NCBI GenBank assembly: GCA_018798825.1
Contig: CP076356.1
Location: 930,001 to 994,000 of the forward strand
From: Ochrobactrum sp. BTU1
GTDB lineage: Bacteria > Pseudomonadota > Alphaproteobacteria > Rhizobiales > Rhizobiaceae
DNA length: 64,000 nt
Direction of reading: 5' to 3'
Shown one piece after another: positions 1 to 8,555 of the stretch. The position numbers were made by a program, and so were the translations under genes. The notes beneath the pieces were generated by a model that was given only the letters and a program-made list of their open reading frames with translations, had not been told where the DNA came from and searched no databases. Position 1 is the first letter of the stretch; every line of letters begins with the position of its first letter.

Positions 1-356
1 GGTGGAGTGCCCCGAAGCGAAGCGGAGGGCCGCTAATGGAGCCGCTGTGGAGTACTACACACAGATATATCCTGCCATAAAAGCCGTTTTGAAAACCATT
101 GGGAAAACTGGCACCCAGTGCGTGATGCAAGCGGAGCAGATTGGTTGGCGGCCCTCTGTTTTAAAATAAAAATCAGTCAGAATCGTCAATTTTGCCGCAA
201 CATTCGAACAACCGATCGTTTATTACGGGTGAGGCAAAGCGGAAGCGCGACTTTTTCGGTGGACATGGCAAGCTGAATAGCCACGACGAAAGTGCGTGAC
301 TTTGAATCGCTCAGCCGTTGAAATTAACCCATCGAAAATGCAAAGGCGTCGCTTCC
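1..356. other. Gene-poor flank upstream of the IS3 element
   Basis: No open reading frame here has a plausible start, ribosome binding site and recognisable product. The stretch lies outside the presumed left end of the IS3-family element and may be an eroded gene that continues beyond the window edge. Confidence 0.4.
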
Positions 357-429
357 TGAACTGCACCCCATTTCGACCGGACAGTCGGCATAAGCAGAAA
401 GGCTCAAGCACAGGCTTGAGGACAGGCTT

Positions 430-814
430 ATGTCTAACGAGTATCGAAACGTTGAACTGCTGATGGGAGATGTGCGCCGCAGGCGGTGGACAACCGAGCA
501 GAAGCTGACAATTATTGAGCAGAGTTTTGGACCAGTCGAGACGGTATCGTCCACCGCTCGCCGCCGTGGCGTTGCGCCCAATTTGCTTTATCGATGGCGT
601 AGGCTTTTGAGCGAGGGAGGGGCTGCAGACGTCGGTTCTAACGAGCCGGTGGTCGTCAATTCGAAAGTGAAGAAACTGGAAGATCGCATCCGCGAGCTGG
701 AGCGCATGTTCGGCCGTAAGACAATGGAGGTCGAAATCCTGCGCGAAGCCCTTTCCAAAGCGGACTCAAAAAACGGATGTCGCGGCCGATCTTATTGCCC
801 AAGGACGGTTCCCA
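430..814 (+). pseudogene. IS3-family transposase OrfA (DNA-binding subunit)
   Basis: OrfA carries a helix-turn-helix (WTTEQKLTIIEQSF ... GVAPNLLYRWRR, residues about 20-57) that recognises the element ends. A leucine-zipper-like segment follows (VKKLEDRIRELERM, residues about 78-91). The reading frame runs past the usual end into OrfB DNA as far as 1020, but residues after about 115 (GCRGRSYCPRT...) are out-of-frame readthrough. An A6 run at 768-773 is where a programmed shift into OrfB would be expected. As read here, OrfB lies in the +1 frame relative to OrfA rather than the -1 frame normal for this group, so a one-base indel is possible. The protein belongs to a truncated element and is probably not functional. 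Confidence 0.7.
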
Positions 815-1306
815 ATGAAGACCGTCGCAGACACTCCGGGTATCTCCCGCTCGAACCTTGTCGAGCGGTTAAAAGGCAGGTCAAAGCGACGCGGAGCCTA
901 CCACAAGGCCGAGGATGCGGAGCTTCTGCCCGCCATTCGCAAGCTGGTGGATCAAAGGCCAACCTATGGCTATCGGCGGATCGCTGCGCTCTTCAATCGC
1001 GAAAGGCGAGCCGCCGATAAGCCTGTCGTCAACGCCAAACGGGTCCATCGCATCATGGGCAACCACGCCATGCTGCTGGAGAAACATACGGCCGTTCGCA
1101 AAGGCCGCGTCCACGATGGCAAGGTAATGGCCATGCGCTCCAATCTGCGCTGGTGCTCCCACGGTCTGGAGTTCACCTGCTGGAATCGCGAGGTCATTCG
1201 TCTCGCCTTCACTATCGACGCCTTCGACCGCGAGATCATCGCTTGGATTGCGATTGCCAATGCAGGCATTTCCGGCTCAGACGTGCGCGACATCATCGAA
1301 AGCAAA
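815..1306 (+). pseudogene. IS3-family transposase OrfB, 3'-truncated
   Basis: OrfB would be the catalytic DDE subunit. What remains is the N-terminal helical region (GVSRSNLVERL-type start, then AIRKLVDQRPTYGYRRIAALF, typical of HTH_21) and the beginning of the integrase core (NLRWCSHGLEFTCWN ... FDREIIAWIA). The first catalytic aspartate expected in the RWCSDG motif reads His here. The family match ends at GSDVRDIIES. The open frame continues to 1462, but the last 50 or so residues are unrelated. Truncation and the Asp-to-His change both argue that it is dead. Confidence 0.75.
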
Positions 1307-1511
1307 AAAGAATCCCTGCAGAATAGCCGTTTTTGCAAGGTGAATTTTAAGTTCATGGATCAATACACGTTGAAGCTGGAAGAAGTTTCTGGTTGCTCTT
1401 ACTACCATGGCGCCAGCTGCGATTTTAATGGCACCGTCGTGCATGAAGCGAGCGGAATTTAGCCGAGGCCTACAAATCGACCACAAACCAGAACTTTAGA
1501 GGTTAAAAAGG

Positions 1512-1547
1512 AAAATGGCGGCTGTCGCATGGACAGTCGTCATTTTT
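1512..1547 (+). terminator. Rho-independent terminator-like hairpin
   Basis: An inverted repeat (AAAATGGCGGCTGTC / GACAGTCGTCATTTT, two mismatches) with a 5-base loop is followed by a T run on the plus strand. The gene it served is no longer recognisable upstream, which fits the broken character of this region. Confidence 0.6.
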
Positions 1548-1577
1548 GCTTAGGTACCAGTCTTACAAAAAATCCGA

Positions 1578-1805
1578 TTACGGGCCGACCGCCCTGGCCG
1601 ACATGGTGATCGCGAAGTACTGATCGCGCTTGCTTTTCTCAACGGTTGACAATTGGGCTATACCGTAATCGGCGAACGGCCCCCGCTCAAAGTTCGGATA
1701 ATACCCTTTCCAGAAATAGCGCTGCTGCATATCATCGGCACGCATCTTTTGCCCAGACAAGCCCGCGACAAAGCGGGTGTCGTCTTCGCGGTCGCGTGCC
1801 TTCGT
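1578..1805 (-). pseudogene. C-terminal remnant of an unrecognised gene
   Basis: On the minus strand, about 75 residues read like genuine protein (for example DDTRFVAGLSGQKMRADD and RYFWKGYYPNFERGPFADYG) and end at a stop at 1578. The N-terminal part is absent. Protein-like character fades at about 1805, exactly where plus-strand homology to an HlyD-family adaptor begins, so two convergent gene fragments abut at a recombination junction. I do not recognise the family. Confidence 0.4.
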
Positions 1806-2279
1806 ACAACGATCGTAGCGCCAGCGGAGGGAGTTGTCACGAACCTTCAACTCTCGGTGGGCGGAGTGGTCAGTGTCGGCCAACGTGCTATGACATTTAT
1901 CGACGTTGGCACGGTCTGGATAACAGCAGCTTTTAAGGAAAACAGTCTGGAGAATATTACCGCGGGAGACCGTGCGGATGTACTTTTCGACGTCCTGCCA
2001 GGAAGAATTTTCGCTGCCAAAGTGGAAAGCGTTGGTATGGGTGTGTCCCAAGGAAATGTCGATCCGAACACGGGACTCCCAAAAATTTCTGCCGATAACA
2101 GTTGGACAAGGTCACCCCAGAGCTTTCCTGTTCGCCTAATCCTCGATGAGGGTCGACCTAAGGGTGTCGGCTATGGATCGCAGGCGAATGTGGTCATCTA
2201 TACCGGCGACAACTCGGTCACCAATTCACTCGGTTTCGCCTGGTTGCGCATTTTGTCAGTCCTCACGTATGTCCGATAA
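1800..2279 (+). pseudogene. HlyD/EmrA-family membrane fusion protein, N-terminally truncated
   Basis: The recognisable part covers the end of the lipoyl/barrel-sandwich hybrid domain and the beta-barrel domain: IVAPAEGVVTNLQLSVGGVV, then TFIDVGTVWITAAFKENSLENI and GDRADVLFDVLPGRIFAAKV. Such adaptors link inner-membrane pumps to an outer-membrane channel. The family usually exceeds 300 residues and begins with a membrane anchor and helical hairpin; both are missing here. The open frame reaches back to 1653, but residues before about 1800 have no family match. The stop overlaps the start of the DUF2955 gene (ATGTCCGATAA), so the pair was once translationally coupled. A secretion signal is no longer present, so the product is probably inactive. 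Confidence 0.7.
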
Positions 2280-3303
2280 CGAGCATCCCATGAAGGAAAA
2301 TCAAGTTAACGCAAAGCGAAAGGGGTTGCGGATTGCGCTAGCCATTGCCGTTGGTTTTACAGGGGCGACTCTTTCAGGGGCAATCGTACCGTTCCTTGGT
2401 CCAATGTTTGCCGCGCAGTTTCTAATCGGCAGTGCGCGGCCTTTAACCCTTTCAACGTCGTTGGGTATCGGGGTGCTCGTTCTAACCACCGGCGTCGTCA
2501 TGCAGTTCATAACCATGTCAATCGGCGATCGACCGCCAGCGCTCCTAATGATACTCGGGTTCTTCTACTTCATATGCTTCTTTTTGCGGGCTAAAGGTAA
2601 AGGCGGTGGGGCAGTTTTCCTGATATTGATTGTTGCGGTAGTAGTGCCGTTGATGACAATTCTCAACCCTGTAGTCGGAAACGCCATTGTGGCGATCCTT
2701 GTACACGCCGTGGTAACCGGAACTCTACTCATGTGGCTCGCTCATGCCTTGATCCCGGATCGCAGCCGTATTGATGCTCAAGCAGCGGCCGTTGCGGCAC
2801 ATCCCCTTGCGGTACGGTTCGCCGTAGCCAATACCGTTATTCTACTGGTCGCTCTCCTCGCCTGTTTAACAGTGGATGGTCTTGAAACGGCAGCGGTAAT
2901 TCCAATAACAGTCGCGTCACTGCTTTCACAATTTGAAGTGGCCGGAACCACACGAGCAGCCATAGGCCTTGTCATGGTCAACCTCTTAGGAGGACTGGTC
3001 GCGTCAGCGGCTTTCGTACTGCTGCAAGTGCACCCAACACCTACTTTTCTGTTCTTAATCGTATTTTTGGCAGGGCTAATCTTTGGTGGCAGCGCTGCAC
3101 TTGAAGACCGCAACGCAAAAGTTTACGCGGGGGCTCTGATGACTTTCCTTATCGTATTCGGGCTAGGTGTATCACCCCTACCCGGAACGGCAGCTGAAAC
3201 CTTCTCTACGCGGGTGAATTATATACTCGTGGCTGTTGGCTACACCATCTTTATGGCTGCTTTACTTTGGCCTCAATTGACGCGTGAAAATGCCGTCAGA
3301 TAG
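2269..3303 (+). CDS. DUF2955 (FUSC-like) inner-membrane protein
   Basis: This 344-residue polytopic membrane protein has about ten hydrophobic segments arranged in two clusters separated by a hydrophilic stretch (HALIPDRSRIDAQAAA). It has the architecture of DUF2955/aromatic-acid-exporter-like proteins that pair with HlyD-type adaptors. I chose the ATG at 2269 because it overlaps the upstream stop by 11 bases; an ATG at 2290 is the alternative. The longer frame back to 2146 lies inside the HlyD gene. The gene appears intact, but its adaptor partner is truncated, so a working efflux system would need an adaptor from elsewhere. The transported substrate cannot be told from the sequence. Confidence 0.7.
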   Translation: MSDNEHPMKENQVNAKRKGLRIALAIAVGFTGATLSGAIVPFLGPMFAAQFLIGSARPLTLSTSLGIGVLVLTTGVVMQFITMSIGDRPPALLMILGFFYFICFFLRAKGKGGGAVFLILIVAVVVPLMTILNPVVGNAIVAILVHAVVTGTLLMWLAHALIPDRSRIDAQAAAVAAHPLAVRFAVANTVILLVALLACLTVDGLETAAVIPITVASLLSQFEVAGTTRAAIGLVMVNLLGGLVASAAFVLLQVHPTPTFLFLIVFLAGLIFGGSAALEDRNAKVYAGALMTFLIVFGLGVSPLPGTAAETFSTRVNYILVAVGYTIFMAALLWPQLTRENAVR

Positions 3304-3818
3304 GATACGTTTGGTAGCTATCACATTGATTATTCGTCACTGTGATAGCAGTATTTGATGCTCATGAATGAGCAACGTAGATTTACAGCGCGAAATGAAC
3401 CAGTTTTTCGTTCGCCGGTCACACAGTTTGCCTAATTCAAGTCAGTGCTTGAGCACTGTTTTCGCCACTTTCGGTGGTCAAGGCAAAACAAAGAATTGGT
3501 TGAGATACGAGCGTAAATCTACACAACAGCCAAGACGAGCGTCATAGCCACCCCGGAAATGATGTGCTGATATAATTACCCTTTCTCAATTAAAGCAGAA
3601 GCATAAAGAGGTGAATCAGGCCCTCACGTCTTTTGTCTGATCCACTCCCTGTAAATAAAGGGCCAAAACAGGGTGGTGTAAATATTTCAGACATCACAAG
3701 GAGAAGGCGCACACGCCACTTGTCACTGCACGCTCGCGTCTCCATTGGTTCAGAAAGGTGACGTTTATCTTATTGTGCGCTACACTTATTGCGAGAATAT
3801 ACAAAAAGGGGAAAATCC
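3304..3818. other. Intergenic region, no gene seen
   Basis: About 500 bases without a supported coding region. It separates the efflux remnant from a small gene, and no mobile-element end or clear hairpin was recognised. Confidence 0.4.
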
Positions 3819-4046
3819 ATGATTGTCAAAGTAGGCGCGGCAAGGCGTGAATGGGCAGATACTGCTGTGATTTACGACGAAACGATCGATGAATCTCATG
3901 CAGAAACCACAGCTGATGGTAGTCTTCAAATCAGTTTCGTTGCTTCTGCCATTCACGGCCGTGACCGTGATTCATCTAAGTATCGATATACAATGATATT
4001 TTCAGCTCACGAGCTATCCATTCTAAATGGTTTTGGTTCCGATTAA
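3819..4046 (+). CDS. Small hypothetical protein (75 aa)
   Basis: I chose the ATG at 3819 because a purine-rich site (AAAGGGGAAAA) sits just upstream; a TTG at 3789 would add ten residues. The product is acidic and soluble (VIYDETIDESHAETTADGSLQISF ... YRYTMIFSAHELSIL), with alternating polar and hydrophobic residues suggesting a small beta-rich domain. There is no signal peptide or membrane segment. I do not recognise the family. It stands alone, with gaps on both sides. Confidence 0.5.
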   Translation: MIVKVGAARREWADTAVIYDETIDESHAETTADGSLQISFVASAIHGRDRDSSKYRYTMIFSAHELSILNGFGSD

Positions 4047-4728
4047 GTACTGGATCGCCAATAGAATCTAATTTGTAACATCATAAACTAACCAAACCTG
4101 TTGCATCCCAACAGAACGCGCAGTCGTATTTACAGCACCGCACAATTTGAAATGTTTCTTGGTCCTGTGGTTTGAGGCGCAGACTGCTCGCAAGCTGCTG
4201 ATTGCACCCCGCGACGAGAACAAAGCTATTACCGCGGGTTCGATCCACGGCTGCCATATAGATGTTGAGTTTCGCCTAAATTTGAGCCCGATTTCCATTT
4301 CGAGTCAAGCCACACGAATACGGAAGTAGAAAGGAGATTCAACAGGAAACAGGTGCTAGGTTTGATCAAAATCAAACACAAAACTTGGTCAAATTCCGGC
4401 TGAATTCAACACTCCATTTGGATCAGCGGTTGTTGACTGTGAGTCAAGAACACGTGTGCCAACATCCCTTACAGATACTGCTAGGCGTTGCTGCAGCGAA
4501 CGTAAAAGCTGTTAACTCAACCGATTGATGATTTCCAATTTCTCTTCTCCGCCAACTAAAGTGGATGCTTCGAGCATCAAACAGCCAGACCGTTTGATCT
4601 GTTCACTCGAACTTGACAACCGTGTCACGACGCAACTAATTAATAGTTGAGTAAACGAGTCGGGTTTATGGCGGAGTCGAAGTTCGGCCCGGACACGTCG
4701 CTCTTGGGGAAATTTCGGACTGGGGTTG
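4047..4728. other. Long leader region upstream of the ABC exporter gene
   Basis: About 680 bases with no supported gene. Short open frames on both strands (for example 4147-4329 plus) lack good initiation signals and family character. The region holds a perfect FNR/FixK-type box, annotated separately. Confidence 0.4.
4362..4375. promoter_or_regulatory. FNR/FixK-type operator (TTGAT-N4-ATCAA)
   Basis: The bases TTGATCAAAATCAA match the consensus TTGAT-N4-ATCAA of FNR/FnrN/FixK regulators exactly. The site lies about 350 bases upstream of the ABC exporter start. If it acts in the usual position near -41.5, transcription would begin around 4410 and leave a leader of over 300 bases. It suggests low-oxygen control of the exporter/CxxCH-peptide pair. 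The match is seen; the regulation is inferred. Confidence 0.55.
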
Positions 4729-6471
4729 ATGAATAGCAGTAGATTCACATGGGGCATCGTAATCAGCTCGGTCCTGATAAGGACTAGACTGCTGATTTAC
4801 ATAACTTTTCTAAGCATTTTTTGTATAGCGTTACCGCTTCTTTTACCGCTCATAACTCAGCATTTTATTGACAGGGTCACAAACGGTCACGCCCTCGCAA
4901 GCACATACAATTGTCTTTTGGTTTTCTCAGCTGTCGTTATTGCAGTGTCGACACCAATGGTGAATCTTTTCAATACGGCTTTGCTCTCTCGGCTGTCTTC
5001 CTTCATTGAAAAGCGATTTCAAGTTAAAATACTTCTTAGTTTGTTTTTGTCATTTCGATCGTCTCCTTTCACCTACCAGAGCGATTTGCAGGGATTGTTC
5101 ATCAAATCTCGCAGTATCGCTTCTTTTATCAGCGGTGCTCTTCCTTCGCTGTGCATCAGCGTTCTTGTATCGATATCTTGCTTTGCTCTGATGTTTTCAT
5201 ACGATCAAGCAATTGCGGTTATCACACTTTTCATATCCTCGGCCAGCAGCTTTGCTATCTACGCCACTCAATCCAAAATTGTTGGTGCGGTTAACGCAGG
5301 TTACTTATCTCAGTCCGAACGTCAGGGGTTTTTGAGCGAAACATTGCGAGGACTGCGCGTAATTGCAAACCAAACCATGGAATTTTACGTTCTGAGAAAG
5401 TGGGCGGCAATAGTTCGCCGAAGCACGGAAAGCTCCATCGCGCTCGCTTACTATGGGACCTATGCGCCGACGATCTCATCGATCTCTTCAGGATTAGTGA
5501 CGATAGTGATCGTTGTTCTCGGGTCCTATCGTATAACCGAGGGGACCATATCCCTTGGCGATCTATTGGCGATCAACATCTTGGCAATGAACATTAGTGT
5601 GCCTTTCAGCGCCGCCGCAGCACTTAATCGACAATTCCAAGAAGCCAAGGTTGCAATGCATGATTTGCATCGGTTCTTCGCAGAAAAAGGTAACGTGTTA
5701 ACGCGGGGGATTAATCCCATTGCGGCACCGGTATCTGTCACGATGGAGGGAGTCTCTCTCACTTATCCGGGTCAAGATCGCCCTTCCCTAATCGATATAT
5801 CTCTCGAGTTGCCGCAAACTGGTCTCGTGGCATTCGTCGGCAAAAACGGCGCTGGGAAAAGCTCGCTGATAAAAACCATCATTGGGGAAAATACGCCAAC
5901 AGTTGGGACGGTCCTCTATAACGGTTTCCCTGCCAGTTATTACAGTAAGATCAGTTTCAGGCGTTCCTTTGGCATTGTCGAGCAGGACAGCGCACTGTTT
6001 CAGGGAACTCTATATGATAATCTCACGGTTGGATTGCGAGATTCTCCCGATGAACCCACGATCATGTCTGCCTTAGCCTTCGCTGGATGCAGTCGTATAT
6101 TGGACCGCTTTCAGCACGGCCTAGACACAGTGCTGGAACCTGAGGCCAGAAATCTGTCTGGAGGGGAACGGCAAAGGTTTATGATTGCACGCGCCGTTCT
6201 GCGCAATCCCAGCATTGCGATTTTCGATGAGCCCACTTCTTCGCTGGATGTGGAGACAGCAATGGTGATTGAGAGAAAACTTGAACAATGGTCAAAAGAC
6301 CGGCTCGTGATTTTGGTTACGCACCACCTCCACGCTGTAAAGTGCGCTCAACTCATTGTAGTCCTGGACCAAGGCAAACTCGTTGCTCAAGGCAACCACG
6401 CGGAACTTATAGACTCGAGTGAATTATATCGAGACATGTGGGCTGACTATACGAGGGAAACACCCCTTTGA
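4729..6471 (+). CDS. ABC exporter, fused permease and ATPase
   Basis: This 580-residue half-transporter has an N-terminal type I exporter membrane domain (about residues 20-300, six hydrophobic helices) and a C-terminal ATPase. Walker A (GKNGAGKSS) lies near residue 370, the signature LSGGERQR near 476, Walker B with its glutamate (IAIFDEPTSSLD) near 495-506, and the H-loop VTHH near 530. No N-terminal peptidase domain is present. The start is ATG 4729; TTG 4726 immediately precedes it. Architecture and size match lipid, peptide or CydCD-like exporters. A small exported peptide ending in CxxCH follows after 70 bases, so a link to a peptide, thiol or heme cargo is possible but unproven. It should work as a dimer in the inner membrane. 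Confidence 0.85.
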   Translation: MNSSRFTWGIVISSVLIRTRLLIYITFLSIFCIALPLLLPLITQHFIDRVTNGHALASTYNCLLVFSAVVIAVSTPMVNLFNTALLSRLSSFIEKRFQVKILLSLFLSFRSSPFTYQSDLQGLFIKSRSIASFISGALPSLCISVLVSISCFALMFSYDQAIAVITLFISSASSFAIYATQSKIVGAVNAGYLSQSERQGFLSETLRGLRVIANQTMEFYVLRKWAAIVRRSTESSIALAYYGTYAPTISSISSGLVTIVIVVLGSYRITEGTISLGDLLAINILAMNISVPFSAAAALNRQFQEAKVAMHDLHRFFAEKGNVLTRGINPIAAPVSVTMEGVSLTYPGQDRPSLIDISLELPQTGLVAFVGKNGAGKSSLIKTIIGENTPTVGTVLYNGFPASYYSKISFRRSFGIVEQDSALFQGTLYDNLTVGLRDSPDEPTIMSALAFAGCSRILDRFQHGLDTVLEPEARNLSGGERQRFMIARAVLRNPSIAIFDEPTSSLDVETAMVIERKLEQWSKDRLVILVTHHLHAVKCAQLIVVLDQGKLVAQGNHAELIDSSELYRDMWADYTRETPL

Positions 6472-6541
6472 TTTACCACAGCCCCGCGCATTTTGGATGT
6501 TAGCAAAAATCTGCCCAAAAATAGTAACTACGGAGCAAAAA

Positions 6542-6814
6542 ATGAGAGTATTTGCCTTACTATCGGTCGGCTCGCTATTCGGTCTCAGCCTAGTAGCACC
6601 GATGATTCCAGTTGCATTCTCAAAGACGCCTGATGCATCCTTAAGGGTGGAGTTGGAAGCTGACGCAAAAATCAGTGACTTGAAAAAGTATTTGTCTGAA
6701 CTGGAAGGGCGCAGTTCGCAAAACAATAATACGAAAGGCGACGTTGAAGTCGCTTGGGGTTATCTAGCTGGAACGCAAGCAAACTGCATACTCTGCCATC
6801 CGGCAGGTTTCTAA
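6542..6814 (+). CDS. Small exported protein with C-terminal CxxCH motif
   Basis: This 90-residue product begins with a clear signal sequence (MRVFALLSVGSLFGLSL ... PVAFS, residues 1-27). A charged helical stretch follows (LRVELEADAKISDLKKYLSEL), then an Asn-rich linker, and the chain ends in NCILCHPAGF. CILCH fits the CxxCH signature for covalent heme c attachment, but the chain is too short for a normal cytochrome c fold and stops four residues later. The ATG at 6542 has an upstream GGAG. A longer frame from 6419 lies inside the exporter gene. It follows the ABC exporter closely and probably shares its transcript. Alternatives are a redox-active dithiol peptide or a secreted, modified peptide. 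I do not recognise a family. Confidence 0.6.
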   Translation: MRVFALLSVGSLFGLSLVAPMIPVAFSKTPDASLRVELEADAKISDLKKYLSELEGRSSQNNNTKGDVEVAWGYLAGTQANCILCHPAGF

Positions 6815-6828
6815 ACTAGTAATAGTGG

Positions 6829-6860
6829 CGGCGACACAAAGGTCGGGCAGCATGTCGCCG
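6829..6860. terminator. Hairpin between convergent genes
   Basis: Perfect 8-bp arms (CGGCGACA at 6829-6836 and TGTCGCCG at 6853-6860) flank a 16-base loop between the stop codons of the plus-strand peptide gene and the minus-strand split-barrel gene. There is no strong T run, so it is a plausible but weak bidirectional terminator. Confidence 0.4.
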
Positions 6861-7595
6861 TTACCCAAACCACCCTACAAAATCCAGCACTTTGTCAACA
6901 GAATCTAACGCTTCGTCAGAACTTAGAAAGAGATGCTTTCCTCCAAACCGGAGCAGCATTCCGTCTTTGCGAACAGCAACTAACTCAACATTATCGTTAT
7001 TGGATATGTTTCGACTGGCAACCATAGCGTTTAGTAGAAGCGAGCTTCGGGAACCCAATTTTTCAGTTATGATCGAAGCTTCAAGAGATTCGCATTCAAT
7101 CCGGTCTGAATTAATTAAATCTGATACATTTATATCGGTTGGTCCTCCTGCACCATCTATGAGATGAACCGCTTCAATTGTCATTACAAAGAAATGAAAC
7201 CCTGGAACTGTCGGGTACGATGCCATCTGCGGATTATACTCAATATAGCGCCTTTTGAAGTCACCACCATCATCTTCAACAAGGTCCACCTGCCCCACTA
7301 AACTAATTCGCACTGTACGCGGAAGCTCAGATGAACCTGACGGTGATATTAGCAGCGATACCTTTGGATTCACTAAAATATTTCGGGTGTGCAGGGACAG
7401 ATTACTGAAATAGAATAAGGGCCTACCATCATAATGTGCTGCCATGTTTACCAATGAACAAAGCGGATACCCAGTCTCGCTATCCAAGGTGCAAATGGTC
7501 GCAATGTTTGAGCTTCTAATCAATTCATATGCTAACTTTGGCCCTCTATCGCTCTCTATAACAGGTATCTTATGGTGATGAGGAGTAATCGGCAT
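6861..7595 (-). CDS. HugZ-like FMN/heme-binding split-barrel protein (PNPOx superfamily)
   Basis: This 244-residue protein starts with a pyridoxamine-phosphate-oxidase-like split barrel (ELIRSSNIATICTLDSETGYPLCSLVNM, about residues 23-50, and SLLISPSGSSELPRTVRISLVGQV). A DUF2470-like C-terminal region follows, as in heme-utilisation proteins HugZ/HutZ. In that region the usual MNxDHxDA motif is replaced by a sequence reading KLGSRSSLLLNAM, so residues linked to heme binding in relatives appear lost. There is no signal peptide, so it should be cytoplasmic. It converges on the CxxCH peptide gene; heme may be a shared theme. Function as a heme-degrading enzyme is therefore uncertain. Confidence 0.65.
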   Translation of the reverse strand: MPITPHHHKIPVIESDRGPKLAYELIRSSNIATICTLDSETGYPLCSLVNMAAHYDGRPLFYFSNLSLHTRNILVNPKVSLLISPSGSSELPRTVRISLVGQVDLVEDDGGDFKRRYIEYNPQMASYPTVPGFHFFVMTIEAVHLIDGAGGPTDINVSDLINSDRIECESLEASIITEKLGSRSSLLLNAMVASRNISNNDNVELVAVRKDGMLLRFGGKHLFLSSDEALDSVDKVLDFVGWFG

Positions 7596-8170
7596 TGCTG
7601 ATCATTTCTTTCAAGGACAAATGAGATTCGCAGTTACAAAATAGGTTAGTTTCGTTGCTATCAACCAATCTATATTAACTTCAAGACCAAATGCCAATGG
7701 CAGCTGTGTGTACGTCGTAAAACGGTTCGGCTTAGGTGGAAAGGTTGAACGGATCGTCGGCTTCCAGTGGAATCGCGAACCCTTACTCCACAATGCCTTG
7801 ACGGGATACGGACCTACGACCCTCAGCCTTAGGCATCATTGAAATGATGTATCCATATGAATTTGTTGGATACACTCGGCCTTGCGTCTCTCACGATCGG
7901 ACTTGATGAAACCTGACGAGCAACTAAACTATTTCCGCTTAGGGCGCGCCACTCCATCAACTATTTGCTTGCCTTCAGCAACTCGTTCGCCCGCGTCGGT
8001 TCGGCGAGACAGCTTAAAACGCACCGAGATAAATCTGGAAAAGCTGTGTGAGCTAATGGAACAGTCTCCACCTTTGGACACTAGGTCGTAAACTCATAAA
8101 CTTGGGATTGTGAGCTGACAGTCCGTGGTCACCTCTTTTCAGTTAGAGGCTGTTGAGGTAGCGTTGTCAA
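7596..8170. other. Intergenic region, no gene seen
   Basis: About 570 bases separate the split-barrel gene from the immunity-gene island. Short frames (for example 7882-8091) lack a convincing start and family character. No hairpin or repeat stands out. Confidence 0.4.
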
Positions 8171-8482
8171 ATGGATGTTTTAGACTGGTTTTCGCGCTGG
8201 TACGAAGCGCATTGTGACGGGGACTGGGAGCACGGTTTCGGTCCGGTAATCAGCACGGTTGACAATCCGGGTTGGTCGCTGAAGATCGATCTCGCCGGGA
8301 CAGACTGTGATGGTCGGACACTCGAACGGATCACACACCATTACGGGCACGAAACCGATTGGTGGACATGCTGGACGGAGAATAACGTGTTTCACGGCGT
8401 TGGCGGTCCTCTTCACCTTCGATCGGTTCTTGAGGCATTTCGAGACTGGGCAACGATCGTCTCGCCATCCCTACCGGACTAG
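8171..8482 (+). CDS. Imm53-like immunity protein
   Basis: This 103-residue protein has the pattern of the Immunity protein 53 family: an N-terminal WFSRWYEAHCDGDWEHGFG block (residues 6-24), then DNPGWSLKIDLAGTDCDG, and a C-terminal region with DWWTCW and VGGPLHLRSVLEAF. Imm53 proteins protect cells from polymorphic toxins; the target here is unknown. It stands at the head of a run of candidate immunity genes, and no toxin gene is visible nearby. An IS5-type element was inserted shortly after its stop codon. The gene looks intact. Family assignment rests on recalled motifs only. Confidence 0.7.
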   Translation: MDVLDWFSRWYEAHCDGDWEHGFGPVISTVDNPGWSLKIDLAGTDCDGRTLERITHHYGHETDWWTCWTENNVFHGVGGPLHLRSVLEAFRDWATIVSPSLPD

Positions 8483-8555
8483 CCACACACTCAGAAACGG
8501 GGTTCACATATGGGTACGTCTTTGATTCACTGAAGCCTTGATTTGGAGGCTTCTT

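Larger units (their letters stand above)
357..1306 (+). mobile_element. Truncated IS3-family (IS2-group) insertion sequence
   Basis: The left inverted repeat appears to begin at about 357 (TGAACTGCACCCCATTT...), which fits the TG-starting terminal repeats of this group. OrfA and OrfB follow in the usual overlapping order. Homology to OrfB stops abruptly after the residues GISGSDVRDIIES at about 1306, so the second half of the integrase core and the right end are missing. The element is therefore a fossil. The sequence beyond the break is unrelated. Confidence 0.75.

Noticed and set aside
4236..4256. tRNA-like T-arm sequence (GGGTTCGATCC)
   Set aside because: No acceptor stem, D-arm or anticodon arm can be folded around it.
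4147..4329. 60-aa plus-strand frame upstream of the ABC exporter
   Set aside because: No ribosome site, no family character, and a competing frame on the other strand; not annotated as a gene.
6542..6814. Small CxxCH protein considered as a methanobactin or bacteriocin precursor
   Set aside because: It has a Sec-type signal peptide instead of a typical RiPP leader, and no modification enzymes lie nearby; kept only as an open alternative.
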